Assembly: GCF_900108065.1 (NCBI RefSeq)
Contig: NZ_FNVQ01000002.1
Span: 744,001-808,000, forward strand
Origin: Marinobacterium lutimaris
GTDB taxonomy: Bacteria > Pseudomonadota > Gammaproteobacteria > Pseudomonadales > Balneatricaceae
Direction: 5' to 3'
DNA: 64,000 nt
Below the pieces are notes generated by a model, which was not told the DNA's origin, made no database searches, and worked only from the letters and a program-made list of their open reading frames with translations. Position numbers and translations under genes: made by a program. This document shows positions 41,316 to 54,500 of this stretch, in pieces (the stretch's first letter is position 1; every line of letters begins with the position of its first letter).

Positions 41316-42131
41316 TTATTCTTTTTTGGGCAGATACTGCAGCGGATTTACAGGCTTACCGTCCCGCCTGATCTCGAAATGGAGCATCGGACGATTGGCA
41401 CCAGTATTTCCAAGCTCAGCGATCTTATCGCCGACCTTCACACTATCACTTTCCTTGACCAAGATGCGACTGTTATGTGCATAAGCACTTAAGTACTGGC
41501 GGTTATGGTTGAGGATAACCAGGTTGCCATACCCAAGCAGACCACTGCCCGCATAAACTACCGTTCCCGAAGCCGCAGCATAGACCGGGTCACCGGTATT
41601 GCCGGCCAAATCTATCCCCTTATTGGGGCTGGAACCCGCAGAGTAGCCGCCTATCAGCCGGCCCTGCGTTGGCCAACGCCACTGGATCTCGCTGGAAGCA
41701 ACTGCGGGTGTCGGCATAGGTTTGGCGCTGCTCTTGGGAGTACTGGCAGTCGATGGAGTTTGAGCCGGCGTAGTTTTTTTGGTTCCGCTGGATCGCGAAC
41801 TCGATGCCACTGCCTGCCCCTTCAGACGCAGCTTCTGGCCGGGATAGATAATATAGCGGTTGTCGATACCGTTAAGACGAGCGACAGATTTGAAGTCGAG
41901 GCCGTAGCGCCAGGCGATCGAATAGAGGGTATCGCCGCGACTGACGGTATAGGTGGAAGGCACAGGCCCATTGTAGCGACTGCCCATGGACTGGTCGGTA
42001 ACAGGGGCGTAGCCGCCCGAGCAGGCGACGAGGGTGCACGCAGCAGCTACTACTATCAATCTCTGCAGATTGCGCATCAAGCCCCGCACCCAACCTCCTA
42101 GCTGCTGCCGCTTTGCATCGTTACTGTCCAT
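41316..42131 (-). CDS. nlpD: Murein hydrolase activator NlpD (LysM-M23 lipoprotein)
   Basis: A 271-residue envelope protein. The lipobox LVAC gives the lipidated cysteine at C37. LysM domain at about 60-105 (TYTVSRGDTLYSIAWRYGLD), a Ser/Thr/Pro-rich linker at 108-145, and a C-terminal M23 (LytM) domain. The usual first zinc ligand is lost (NKGIDLA instead of HxGxD), as in NlpD proteins that do not cut murein themselves but activate amidase AmiC at the division site. The start is uncertain: ATG 42131 is given, but GTG at 42089 with AGGAGG close upstream, or ATG 42077, would give a more usual signal length. Confidence 0.9.
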   Translation of the reverse strand: MDSNDAKRQQLGGWVRGLMRNLQRLIVVAAACTLVACSGGYAPVTDQSMGSRYNGPVPSTYTVSRGDTLYSIAWRYGLDFKSVARLNGIDNRYIIYPGQKLRLKGQAVASSSRSSGTKKTTPAQTPSTASTPKSSAKPMPTPAVASSEIQWRWPTQGRLIGGYSAGSSPNKGIDLAGNTGDPVYAAASGTVVYAGSGLLGYGNLVILNHNRQYLSAYAHNSRILVKESDSVKVGDKIAELGNTGANRPMLHFEIRRDGKPVNPLQYLPKKE

Positions 42132-42201
42132 AGTGAGTGTCCCGGGCAGCCGACCAAGGCGGCTAACCGGAACGTCTATCCGGCACTTTTATCTGCTGCT
42201 C

Positions 42202-43122
42202 TTAACTAGAGTGCCTATCCAGCGCCAGCACCAGTACCACACCGACCAGCATCAATGCCAAAGCGGGCCAAAGCTGGGTCGGCAGGCCTGTCAGCTCATT
42301 GAAAACCGACGGGAAAACGTTGCGCTGCAACAGCGGAACGGCCTCACCATGGCGGTCCAGGGTGTAGGACAGGGTATATTTCCAGGGCCATACCTTGTTC
42401 AGCGAGCCCAGCATAAAGCCACCCAGCAACGCCAGAATCATGCGGCGATGATGGTGAAAAGCCCAGCTTAGCAGGCGTGAAAAGCTAATCAAGCCGATAA
42501 CGCAGCCACCGGCGAAAAGCGCCAGGGATACAACTTCGAACCCTTTCACCGCAGCCAATATCGGCGCGTACATCCCCAGCAGCAGTAGGATGAAACTACC
42601 GGATATGCCCGGCAGGATCATGGCGCAGATCGCCAGCATGCCGGATCCGAACAGTGTCCAGGGAGTCACGCTCACCGTACCCGGCACCATAGAAGTAATC
42701 ACATAGGCGATCAACGCGCCCAACAGAAAGATCAGGTTACTGCTCAGGTTCCAGCCCTTCACATGGCGAACCAGGCTCCAGACCGAGGCCATAATCAAGC
42801 CGAAGAAAAATGCCCAGAGCAGCACCGGCTGACTATCCAGCAGATACAGCACTACCCGCGCCAGGCTCACCAGGCTGATGATGATGCCGGAGAGCAGAGT
42901 GACCAAAAAGGTACCGTTGATATGGCGCCAACAGGCAGCAATCCCCTGGCTGAACAGAATCCGCACCGCCTGCAGATCGCAACGGCGAATACTGTCGATC
43001 AGCTCTTCGTAGATTCCGGTAATAAATGCGATAGTGCCGCCAGAAACGCCAGGCACGGCATCCGCCGCTCCCATCATCATTCCCTTGCCGGCCAGTTTCA
43101 GGTAATCCGTTACGCTGCGCAT
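42202..43122 (-). CDS. DUF368 membrane protein (PopT-type undecaprenyl phosphate translocase)
   Basis: A 306-residue membrane protein with about eight helices and the DUF368 N-terminal signature GAADAVPGVSGGTIAFITGI, with a second PGISGSF-type repeat near residue 175. DUF368 proteins have been shown in other bacteria to return the lipid carrier undecaprenyl phosphate across the inner membrane for reuse in cell wall synthesis. The ATG at 43122 with AAGG upstream is chosen; a TTG at 43143 overlaps pcm. It lies between pcm and nlpD, which are normally adjacent, and so is inserted in the middle of a conserved stress and envelope cluster. Confidence 0.85.
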   Translation of the reverse strand: MRSVTDYLKLAGKGMMMGAADAVPGVSGGTIAFITGIYEELIDSIRRCDLQAVRILFSQGIAACWRHINGTFLVTLLSGIIISLVSLARVVLYLLDSQPVLLWAFFFGLIMASVWSLVRHVKGWNLSSNLIFLLGALIAYVITSMVPGTVSVTPWTLFGSGMLAICAMILPGISGSFILLLLGMYAPILAAVKGFEVVSLALFAGGCVIGLISFSRLLSWAFHHHRRMILALLGGFMLGSLNKVWPWKYTLSYTLDRHGEAVPLLQRNVFPSVFNELTGLPTQLWPALALMLVGVVLVLALDRHSS

Positions 43123-43139
43123 GCGCCCGCCTTTGTCAT

Positions 43140-43778
43140 TCAACGCACAGTCCCCGCCAGCAGGGGCACAAAACGAACAGGCTCGAGCTCTTCCCGCTCG
43201 AACTCATCCTCTGCGGTACGGCGTATACGCATCAGTACCTGCCCCTCACCGTCGCCGACCGGCAATACCATGATGCCGCCGATAGCCAGCTGCTCGAGCA
43301 GCTCTTCCGGCACCTTTTCCGGTGCCGCGGTGACCAGGATGCCGTCAAACGGCCCCCGGTCCGGCCACCCCATACCGCCATCGGTATGACGCAGCATGAC
43401 GTTATGAAGACGCAGTTGCTGAATACGCTTGCGAGCTTTTTCCTGCAGCGGGCGGATTCGTTCAACGCTATATACCTGGTCCACCAGCTGCGCCAGGATG
43501 ACGGTCTGGTATCCGGACCCAGTACCCACTTCCAGCACCTTTTCCCGCGGGCCATCTTCGAGCAGGAGCTCGGTCATACGGGCGACGATATAGGGCTGGG
43601 AGATGGTCTGGTTGAAACCGATGGGGAGGGAGCTGTCTTCGTAGGCACGATGTGAAAGTGCCTCGTCGATAAAAATATGCCGGGGTGTATCACGCACCAC
43701 AGTCAGGACTTTGTCGTTTTCTATTCCCTGCTCTCGCAATCGCGCTATCAATCGGTCCCGGGTTCGCCGGGAGGTCAT
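43140..43778 (-). CDS. pcm: Protein-L-isoaspartate O-methyltransferase
   Basis: A 212-residue SAM-dependent methyltransferase that repairs isoaspartyl residues in aged proteins. The motif I loop is [11 protein letters not shown], and the family-specific [15 protein letters not shown] precedes it; the N-terminal [18 protein letters not shown] is conserved. The ATG at 43778 with AGGG upstream gives the usual N-terminus ([10 protein letters not shown]); a TTG 30 bases earlier would overlap surE by 4 bases. It is part of the surE-pcm-nlpD-rpoS stationary-phase survival cluster. Confidence 0.94.
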   Translation of the reverse strand: MTSRRTRDRLIARLREQGIENDKVLTVVRDTPRHIFIDEALSHRAYEDSSLPIGFNQTISQPYIVARMTELLLEDGPREKVLEVGTGSGYQTVILAQLVDQVYSVERIRPLQEKARKRIQQLRLHNVMLRHTDGGMGWPDRGPFDGILVTAAPEKVPEELLEQLAIGGIMVLPVGDGEGQVLMRIRRTAEDEFEREELEPVRFVPLLAGTVR

Positions 43779-43804
43779 CCCTATGCCCTGAAAAAGAACG
43801 TCGT

Positions 43805-44563
43805 TCAATTCATCTCCTCCAGCCAGAGCGCCAGGTTGTCCATTCCCGAATAGTGCGTCATATCGATCTGCAGAGGCGTGATCGATACGTACCCCTCGGC
43901 CACTGCGTAGAAGTCTGTCCCCGGACCACTGTCTGCCGGCTCACCGGTGCCGGCGATCCAGTAACGGGTGCGGCCCCTGGGATCCTGCGTCTGCACCGGT
44001 GCCTCGCCGGCGAAGCGATGTCCAAGCCGGGTGACATGAATGCCCTTGATCTCCTCCAGCGGCAGATCAGGCACATTGACGTTGAGCACCGTACGCGGCG
44101 CCAGTACCAGGGATTCAAGCCGCTGTACCAGCTCGCGGACAATTTCAGCCGCGGTTTCGAAATGCTTGGGGTGAAAGCTGCACAAGGATACCGCGATGGC
44201 AGGCAGAGAGCAGTTACGCCCCTCCATCGCCGCCGCCACCGTGCCTGAGTAGATCACGTCATCGCCAAGATTGGCGCCGGCATTGATACCGGAGACGACC
44301 ACATCAGGCCTGCGCTCTGCACTGAAAAGACCGGAGACGCCCAGGTGAACGCAGTCAGTGGGCGTGCCGTTGATACTGATAAATCCTGAATCGTGCGTGT
44401 GCGCTTCCAGCGGCCGGTCCAGCGTCAGCGAGTTGCTGGCACCGCTACGGTTACGGTCCGGCGCGACCACGCAGACCGACTCGGCGTCTTTCTGCAGAGC
44501 TTTAGCCAGAGCAGCCAGGCCCGGCGCGTAAACGCCATCATCGTTAGAAATCAAAATATGCAT
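43805..44563 (-). CDS. surE: 5'/3'-nucleotidase SurE
   Basis: A 252-residue metal-dependent nucleotidase. The N-terminal [15 protein letters not shown] holds the metal-binding D8 and D9, [10 protein letters not shown] the conserved asparagine and serine site, and [20 protein letters not shown] the second half of the active site. It dephosphorylates nucleoside monophosphates and helps survival in stationary phase. The ATG at 44563 is the standard start. Located between truD and pcm as in most gammaproteobacteria. Confidence 0.95.
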   Translation of the reverse strand: MHILISNDDGVYAPGLAALAKALQKDAESVCVVAPDRNRSGASNSLTLDRPLEAHTHDSGFISINGTPTDCVHLGVSGLFSAERRPDVVVSGINAGANLGDDVIYSGTVAAAMEGRNCSLPAIAVSLCSFHPKHFETAAEIVRELVQRLESLVLAPRTVLNVNVPDLPLEEIKGIHVTRLGHRFAGEAPVQTQDPRGRTRYWIAGTGEPADSGPGTDFYAVAEGYVSITPLQIDMTHYSGMDNLALWLEEMN

Positions 44564-44639
44564 CGGGTGGGAATACTCCGCGGGCCTTCTCTGTGCCCTG
44601 TATCCAATCAAACAGCTTTTAAAAAATTAGGTTTCAGAC

Positions 44640-45743
44640 TCACTCAACGGCGCCACTCTGCGGTGTTTGCCAGTTGCACAGTTCACGCAACACGCTGGTT
44701 GCGAAGGAGCCCGCGGGCAGATCAAAACTCAGTCGCCATTGTCCGTCACTCTCACGCTCAATCGCAAGCGACTCCGGCACCAGTCGCAACGAACGCCGTT
44801 CCTGCTTCAGACCCAGCTGTTCGAGCTGTTCGCAAGCCAGAGATTCGGTGCCATAAACTTCCTGCTCGAACTCACGGGCGGCCGCTTCGGTCATCAACTC
44901 ACCCCGGCCCCACATGGGCCCTGTCAGGTTGAGCTCGCCTTTTGCCAGGCGCTCAGGAAGCGTCAGGTCCGCGCTATCATAGCGGAAACAACTCTGCGAA
45001 CCATTGATCATCAGCACATCGCCTTCCAGCAATGTATCCCAGAGGCCTCTTTTAATACGCTCGGATATCAACCGGTTAAATAACCAGGAACGTACCGCCG
45101 AGATATAAAGCCCCTTCTTGTGCCGCTGCCTTTCCTTGAAGCGGCCGGCAATCAGGGCCAGTCCCTTCTCGATATTACCGAAATCGTGGCCGAAGCGCTG
45201 CTCGCCGAAATAGTTGGGCACACCCTGCGCCAGCAGGGCAAAGCGGCGTTCCAGCTCAGCTCCGTCGGAGACGTCACGCAGACGCAGCTCGAAACGGTTG
45301 CCCTGCAGCGCGCCGAGGCGCAGCTTGCGGCCATGCTTTTCCGCCCGCAGTACTTCGATGGTATCGCCACCGAACAGCTTCCAGTTCAGGTTGGCCCTGT
45401 GCCCAGGCATATGCACACAGAACCACTGCTCGGTCACCGCGTGACGGTCTTTTTTACCGGCGTAACTGACATCACGGGGACTGACCTGGCAAAAGTTCGC
45501 CAGCTGCCGCGCCACCCAGTCGGTGTTTTCACCAGTTTTACGGATATAAAGGAACTGATGTTCCCCTTCCCCATCCGGCTCGAAACCCAGGTTTTCAACC
45601 ACGCGGAAATCCTCCGGCGCGGCCCTGAGGGTAGCGCTGACGCTCGGCTCGCCATGCAGCCAGACGGGAGTATCCCGCCAGCGAGGTAGCTCCTGGGCAT
45701 CAGTGATATGTTGACCTTCGGTCGGGTCTTGGTAGTCGCTCAA
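44640..45743 (-). CDS. truD: tRNA pseudouridine(13) synthase TruD
   Basis: A 367-residue pseudouridine synthase that modifies U13 in tRNA-Glu. The catalytic aspartate is D99 in SYAGKKDRHAVTEQWF, and NYFGEQRFGHDFGN (about residue 177) and RSWLFNRLISERI are further family blocks. The start appears to be a TTG whose first bases overlap the ftsB stop; there is no in-frame ATG before the conserved part and AGGAG lies about ten bases upstream. The genes ispD and ispF, which usually stand between ftsB and truD, are absent. Confidence 0.94.
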   Translation of the reverse strand: MSDYQDPTEGQHITDAQELPRWRDTPVWLHGEPSVSATLRAAPEDFRVVENLGFEPDGEGEHQFLYIRKTGENTDWVARQLANFCQVSPRDVSYAGKKDRHAVTEQWFCVHMPGHRANLNWKLFGGDTIEVLRAEKHGRKLRLGALQGNRFELRLRDVSDGAELERRFALLAQGVPNYFGEQRFGHDFGNIEKGLALIAGRFKERQRHKKGLYISAVRSWLFNRLISERIKRGLWDTLLEGDVLMINGSQSCFRYDSADLTLPERLAKGELNLTGPMWGRGELMTEAAAREFEQEVYGTESLACEQLEQLGLKQERRSLRLVPESLAIERESDGQWRLSFDLPAGSFATSVLRELCNWQTPQSGAVE

Positions 45744-46036
45744 CGCTTGCTCTTCTCCTGCTCGGGCTCGATCAGCTGGAAGAAGGTTTCCCCTTCCTTG
45801 ATCATGCCCAGCTCACTGCGCGCTCGTTCTTCAAGCGCAGCCAGCCCTTTTTTCAGATCCTGCACCTCGGCTTCGAGCCTTGTATTTCGCTCGACCAGGC
45901 GCGCATTTTCTACCCGCTGCTCCTCAATCTGATCCTCGAGCTGCCAAACCTGGCGCAGGTTGGCCTCACCAAACCAGAGCCGGTACTGTAAGCCCGCGAA
46001 CATCAGCAGCAAAATTAACAAAAGCCAGCGGTACAC
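45740..46036 (-). CDS. ftsB: Cell division protein FtsB
   Basis: A 98-residue bitopic membrane protein: a transmembrane helix at about residues 3-20 followed by a leucine-zipper coiled coil (LRQVWQLEDQIEEQRVENAR and on to LEEKRARSELGMIK-like text) and the conserved ARSELGMIKEGETFFQL. FtsB joins FtsL and FtsQ in the divisome. The start is GTG, with GAGG five bases upstream. Located just after the eno terminator and overlapping truD by 4 bases. Confidence 0.93.
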   Translation of the reverse strand: MYRWLLLILLLMFAGLQYRLWFGEANLRQVWQLEDQIEEQRVENARLVERNTRLEAEVQDLKKGLAALEERARSELGMIKEGETFFQLIEPEQEKSKR

Positions 46037-46134
46037 TAAGGCCTCTCTACCCTTATTCCTTGCAGACGGAACAGCCTATCAGACTCAGGCGTTCGGTCAT
46101 CAAACTCTAATGGTTTCTATCCTAACCAGTGTGC

Positions 46135-46160
46135 AAAAAAAAGGGGCCTTTTCAGCCCCC
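46135..46160 (-). terminator. Terminator after eno
   Basis: Minus-strand hairpin GGGGC/GCCCC (46143-46159, 7-base loop) followed by eight T residues (46142-46135), 20 bases after the eno stop. Confidence 0.9.
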
Positions 46161-46179
46161 TTTCTTTCAAACCAGGCTA

Positions 46180-47493
<1,314 letters not shown>

Positions 47494-47498
47494 TCAGC

Positions 47499-49193
<1,695 letters not shown>

Positions 49194-50519
49194 TTACAGT
49201 CTACCAAAGCAGCCCCCTTCAGACAAACCTAATGGACGCCAAGAAGGGATCAATCCGCCCTTTGTCACCGCCTCTTCACAAAGACAGATGCCGGGCACGG
49301 CCACCAACCGGTCACCGCGGTAGAGAATCGGCCAGTCTGGCCGCAGCCAGGGTGGCACTCCCGCCTCCTGCAGAAGTTGCTTCAGACTCACCGAGCCGCC
49401 TCTTCCGAGCGGCCTCAGGCGTTCGCCACCCTGCCTGTAATCAAGCCTCAGCGTTTCGCCTGCAACCAGCCCAACCCCATCGGTGGACTGAAAGGCGATA
49501 ACGCCCTGCGCCAGCTCCCTGCGACTATCCGCAGTGCAGTCTAGCTCAAGGGGCGCGGAACGCGGTGGCAACGGCGGCGTTAAAAACAAGCGGCCACGAT
49601 AACGACGCAGTTCGTATCCTCCCAACTGAAGCAGAGGAACACGATCCTCAGCGGCCGCAATCACCGAATGTTCAATTTCATGCAGTTCATCCTCGGAGGG
49701 ATAAACTCCGCTGCAACGGTATACCCAATGACGAATCAAATTGCGCTGCCTGGGCAATGAAAGATCAGCCAAAGGCGTCAGCGGCAGACATTCTGGAGCG
49801 CTCTGCAGTGCGGCCAGATCCTCGGACGCCAGTTCATCCAGCAGCTGATTGGCTTCGGCCAGCCGGGCAGTTGTCGCCAGCACCCGCTCCAGTACGGCAG
49901 GCTTGCGCTGCTTCAAAGGCGCCAGGATGCGATGACGCAGCCAGTTACGGTCATAACGTTCGCTGGCATTACTGGGATCTTCCACCCAGTCGATCCCATG
50001 CAGCCTTGCCCAGGCTTCCAGCGCTGCGCGGGGCTGGTCCAGCAGTGGGCGATAGAGCATCCCCTGCCCCACCGGACGCTGCCAGGGCATAGCGGACAAA
50101 CCACGGACTCCGGCGCCGCGCAGCAGCCGCAACAGGAAAGTTTCCGCCTGATCATCGGCGTGCTGCGCCAGCAATAGCCAGTCACCTGGCCTAAGCACCT
50201 GCTCAAACGCCCGGTAACGGGCATCACGCAGATCCGCTTCGGAACCGCTACCCGGATCGACAGAAAGGGAGGTAAAAGGGACACCCAGACGCTGACACTC
50301 GCCAGCACACCAGTTTTCCCAGTCCGTAGAGACCGACTGCAACTGGTGATTGACGTGCAGTGCCAGCAGTTTATCCCGCGGCAGGGTTCTGGCGCAGAGC
50401 TCCAGCAGTACCCTGGAATCAACACCGCCGCTGAGTGCGATCACCCAGCGGCGGCTGTCGGGCAGGCGCTCAAGACGCCCAGGCAAAAGCGCTTCGAGAT
50501 CAGTCTGCAATGCGCCCAT
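49194..50519 (-). CDS. tilS: tRNA(Ile)-lysidine synthetase TilS
   Basis: A 441-residue ATP-dependent ligase that attaches lysine to cytidine 34 of the minor tRNA-Ile so that it reads AUA. The PP-loop SGGVDS (residues 30-35) lies near the N-terminus, followed by [20 protein letters not shown] with the second motif, and the C-terminal substrate-binding domain ends near [14 protein letters not shown]. The ATG at 50519 overlaps the accA end by 20 bases; an earlier ATG at 50549 would overlap by 50. Gene order accA-tilS is widely conserved. Confidence 0.95.
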   Translation of the reverse strand: MGALQTDLEALLPGRLERLPDSRRWVIALSGGVDSRVLLELCARTLPRDKLLALHVNHQLQSVSTDWENWCAGECQRLGVPFTSLSVDPGSGSEADLRDARYRAFEQVLRPGDWLLLAQHADDQAETFLLRLLRGAGVRGLSAMPWQRPVGQGMLYRPLLDQPRAALEAWARLHGIDWVEDPSNASERYDRNWLRHRILAPLKQRKPAVLERVLATTARLAEANQLLDELASEDLAALQSAPECLPLTPLADLSLPRQRNLIRHWVYRCSGVYPSEDELHEIEHSVIAAAEDRVPLLQLGGYELRRYRGRLFLTPPLPPRSAPLELDCTADSRRELAQGVIAFQSTDGVGLVAGETLRLDYRQGGERLRPLGRGGSVSLKQLLQEAGVPPWLRPDWPILYRGDRLVAVPGICLCEEAVTKGGLIPSWRPLGLSEGGCFGRL

Positions 50520-51459
50520 AGTCCATGAGGCGCGCGTAACGACGCTCAAGCAGCTCGTCGATAGACATGCTCTGCATGCGATCCAGCGTTTCGACCAGCA
50601 CCTGCTGCAGGCTGGCGGCCATCAATGCGGGATCGCGGTGCGCGCCACCCAGAGGTTCTGCGATCACGCGGTCCACGAGGCCCAACTCATGCAGACGCTC
50701 GGAGGTGATACCCATCGCCTTGGCGGCGTCTGAGGCGCGCTCGGCGCTCTTCCACAGGATAGAGGCGCAGCCTTCCGGAGAGATAACGGAGTAGGTGCTG
50801 TACTGCAGCATCAGCAGCTCGTCACAAACACCGATCGCCAGTGCACCACCAGAACCGCCCTCACCGATAACGGTGGAGATGATCGGCGTACGCAGCTGCG
50901 ACATCTTCGCCAGGTTGTAGGCGATCGCTTCAGACTGACCGCGCTCTTCGGCGTCGATGCCCGGATAGGCCCCCGGCGTATCGATAAAGGTCAGTACCGG
51001 CAGGTTGAAACGCTCTGCCATCTCCATCAGACGCAGCGCCTTGCGATAACCTTCAGGACGCGGCATACCGAAGTTGCGCTTCACCTTCTCTTTGACTTCG
51101 CGACCCTTCTGGTGACCGACAATCATGACCGGTTTGTCGTCGAGACGGGCGATACCACCCACCAGCGCCTGGTCGTCGGCGAAATGACGATCGCCATGGA
51201 TCTCTTCGAACTCGTCGAAGGCATGCTTGACGTAGTCAAAGGTGTAGGGACGCTTCGGGTGACGCGCCAGCTGGGAGATCTGCCAGGCCGTCAGGTCAGA
51301 GAAAATGCTCTGCGTCAGGCTGCGGCTCTTGTCCTGCAGACGTCCGATTTCATCGGCCAGGTTAAGGTCTACATTGTCTTCGCCGACGAGGCGCAGCTCG
51401 TTGATTTTTGCTTCCAGCTCAGCGATTGGCTGTTCGAAATCCAGATAGTTAGGATTCAT
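50500..51459 (-). CDS. accA: Acetyl-CoA carboxylase carboxyltransferase subunit alpha
   Basis: A 319-residue protein that, with AccD, transfers the carboxyl group from biotin to acetyl-CoA in the first step of fatty acid synthesis. The sequence has the standard AccA features [17 protein letters not shown] at the N-terminus, [32 protein letters not shown] and the oxyanion loop [15 protein letters not shown]. Length is standard. Between dnaE (120-base gap) and tilS (overlap). Confidence 0.97.
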   Translation of the reverse strand: MNPNYLDFEQPIAELEAKINELRLVGEDNVDLNLADEIGRLQDKSRSLTQSIFSDLTAWQISQLARHPKRPYTFDYVKHAFDEFEEIHGDRHFADDQALVGGIARLDDKPVMIVGHQKGREVKEKVKRNFGMPRPEGYRKALRLMEMAERFNLPVLTFIDTPGAYPGIDAEERGQSEAIAYNLAKMSQLRTPIISTVIGEGGSGGALAIGVCDELLMLQYSTYSVISPEGCASILWKSAERASDAAKAMGITSERLHELGLVDRVIAEPLGGAHRDPALMAASLQQVLVETLDRMQSMSIDELLERRYARLMDYGRIAD

Positions 51460-51579
51460 GCGCGTCTGCTTCTGCTCTTTTAAGTGTGTTATACGGCGCC
51501 CATTCCGGCCCGCCGAAATAGTGGGATTCTACCGGGTGAGGGTCATAGACTCCACCCCGGACTGGATGAACCTCAGAGT

Positions 51580-54500
51580 TCAACGATCAAAGCGAAGTTC
51601 CACCTGTTCGTTACCGAACTGCTCTTTCAGGGCGAGGATCAGTTCATCACTGACCCGTACCCGCCAATTGTCACCAAAGTGCAGCGGCCCCTCGGCATCC
51701 TCGCGGCGATACTTCAGCACCACAGGCAAGCCACCTTCGGGCGTGCGCTCACGCCCCAGGGTTTCGGCGAGAGTTTTCAGGGTCTGACGCTTGATCTGGT
51801 CGTGGCGGCAACTAACCTCCACGTGACTGGCATACATGGAACGGGCGTCCGCCATGCCGTAGACCTTGTTGCCCCGCACCTTCAGACCACCATTGTAGTC
51901 ATCGTTGGCGACCTCGCCCTCGATGATCAGCACCGCATCCTTGGCAATCCTGTTACGCGAGGCTTCATAGGCTTCACCAAAGAGGGTGACCTCCATACGC
52001 GCACTGCGGTCGTCCAGGGTCACGAAGCACAGCGTGGCACCCTTTTTGGTCTTTTTAAGGCGCATATCTACGACCAGGCCGGCCAGCTTCTGCATCTGGC
52101 CGCGGGCCGGCTGCATATCCACCAGTTTCTTGCGGGCAAAATGGCGCAGCTCAGCTTCATACTCGTCGATCGGGTGGCCGGTGACGTAGAGCCCAAGAGT
52201 ATCCTTCTCGCCGGTAAGTCGTTCCTTGTCGCTCCACTCGCGGGCGTCGCGGTAGTTCTCGTAAGGATCGCTCTCCTGCTGGGCTTCCATCTCGCCGAAC
52301 AGGTCGAACATACCGGCATTCTGGTTCTGCTCCTCCTGATCCGCGGATTTCAGCGCCGCCGGGATCGCCTGCCAGAGCACCGCTCGCTGCGCTCCCAGTC
52401 CATCCAGGGCGCCACAGCGCACCAGGGCTTCGAGCACACGCTTGTTCAGACGCTTGCTGCCGACCCGCTTGCAGAAATCGAACAGGTCGGTGAACACCCC
52501 GCCCTCGGCACGGGCTTTGACGATGGCGTCTACCGGGCCTTCACCCACGCCCTTGATCGCGCCGAGGCCGTAAATAATCTCTTCGCGGTCGTTAACGGCG
52601 AACTTGTATTCGCCGTCATTCACGTCCGGCAGACGCACCGTGAGGCCCATCTGGCGACACTCTTCAATGAAGATCACCACCTTCTCGGTGGTCTGCATAT
52701 CCGAGGACATAACCGCCGCCATAAACGGCGCAGGGTAGTGCTGCTTCAGCCAGGCGGTCTGGTAGGAAACCAGTGCATAAGCCGCAGAGTGGGATTTGTT
52801 GAAACCGTAACCGGCGAACTTCTCCACCAGGTCGAAGATATTGCCCGCCAGATCGGCATCGATCCCGTTGTTCTTGCTACCATCAAGGAAAGAGGTGCGC
52901 TGCTTAGCCATCTCCTCAGGTTTTTTCTTACCCATGGCTCGACGCAGCATATCCGCACCGCCGAGGGTGTAGCCCGCCATCACCTGGGCGATCTGCATGA
53001 CCTGTTCCTGGTACAGGATGATGCCGTAGGTGGGCTCCAGCACCGGCTGCAGCGAGTCGAGCTGGTAATCGGGATGCGGCCAGGCCATCTCCGCCCGGCC
53101 GTGCTTACGGTTGATGAAGTCATCCACCATGCCCGACTGCAGCGGCCCCGGACGGAACAGGGCCACCAGTGCGACGATATCCTCAAAGCGCGATGGCTGC
53201 AGGCGGCGGATCAGATCCTTCATACCGCTGGATTCAAGCTGGAATACCGCGGTAGTCTGGGCGCTCTGCAGCAGTTTGAAGGTTTCGGGATCCTCGAGGT
53301 TAATTCCCTCGATCTCCAGGTTGTCTTCACCACGACGCTTGCGCTTGTCGTTGATGATCTCCAGCGCCCAATCGATGATGGTCAGCGTACGCAGACCGAG
53401 GAAGTCGAACTTAACAAGGCCCGCCTCCTCCACATCGTTCTTGTCGAACTGGGTCACCAGGCCGTGTCCCTCTTCGTCGCAGTATGTGGCGGCGAAGTCG
53501 GTCAGTTTGGTGGGGGCGATAACCACACCACCGGCGTGCTTGCCGACGTTACGGGTAACGCCCTCAAGCTTGTACGCCATCTCCATGATCTCCTGCGCTT
53601 CTTCGCTGGACTCAACGAATTCGCGCAGCGCCTCCTCCTGCTCCCAGGCCTTGGAGAGGGTCATGCCCACTTCAAACGGAATCAGCTTGGAGAGACGGTC
53701 GGCCAGACCAAACGCCTTACCCTGAACACGGGCCACGTCGCGCACCACCGCCTTAGCGGCCATGGTGCCGTAGGTGATGATCTGGGACACGGCATCACGG
53801 CCGTATTTACCGGCTACGTAGTCGATAACCCGGTCACGGTTATCCATGCAGAAGTCGATATCGAAGTCAGGCATGGAAACACGTTCCGGGTTAAGGAAAC
53901 GTTCGAACAGCAGGTCGTATTCCAGCGGATCCAGGTCGGTGATCTTCAGCGCGTAAGCCACCAGGGAACCGGCACCCGAGCCTCGTCCCGGCCCTACCGG
54001 AATACCGTTGTCCTTACCCCACTTGATGAAGTCCATCACGATGAGGAAGTAGCCGGGGAAACCCATCTGGATGATGATATCGAGCTCAAACTTGAGACGG
54101 TCATCATAGGGCTTACGGATCTCGGTAAACTCCGGCGCGCTGGTGTCGTAGAGAAATTCGAGGCGCTCTTCCAGGCCCTGACGGGAGCGGTAGCGGAAGT
54201 AGTCATCCATCAGGATCCCTTCCGGGATCGGATAACGCGGCAGGTAGTAGGTACCGAGTTCAATCTCGATATTGCAGCGACGGGCGATTTCGACGGTGTT
54301 AGCCAGTGCGCTGGGGATATCGGAGAACAGCTCAGCCATCTCTTGCGGGGTACGGAAGTACTGCTGATCAGAATAGTTACGCGGCCGGGTCGGATCTTCC
54401 AGCGTGCGGCTCATGTTGATGCAGACACGCGCCTCATGGGCCTCGAAGTCCGCCGCGTTGATAAACATGACCTCGTTGGTGGCCACCAACGGACAGCCGG

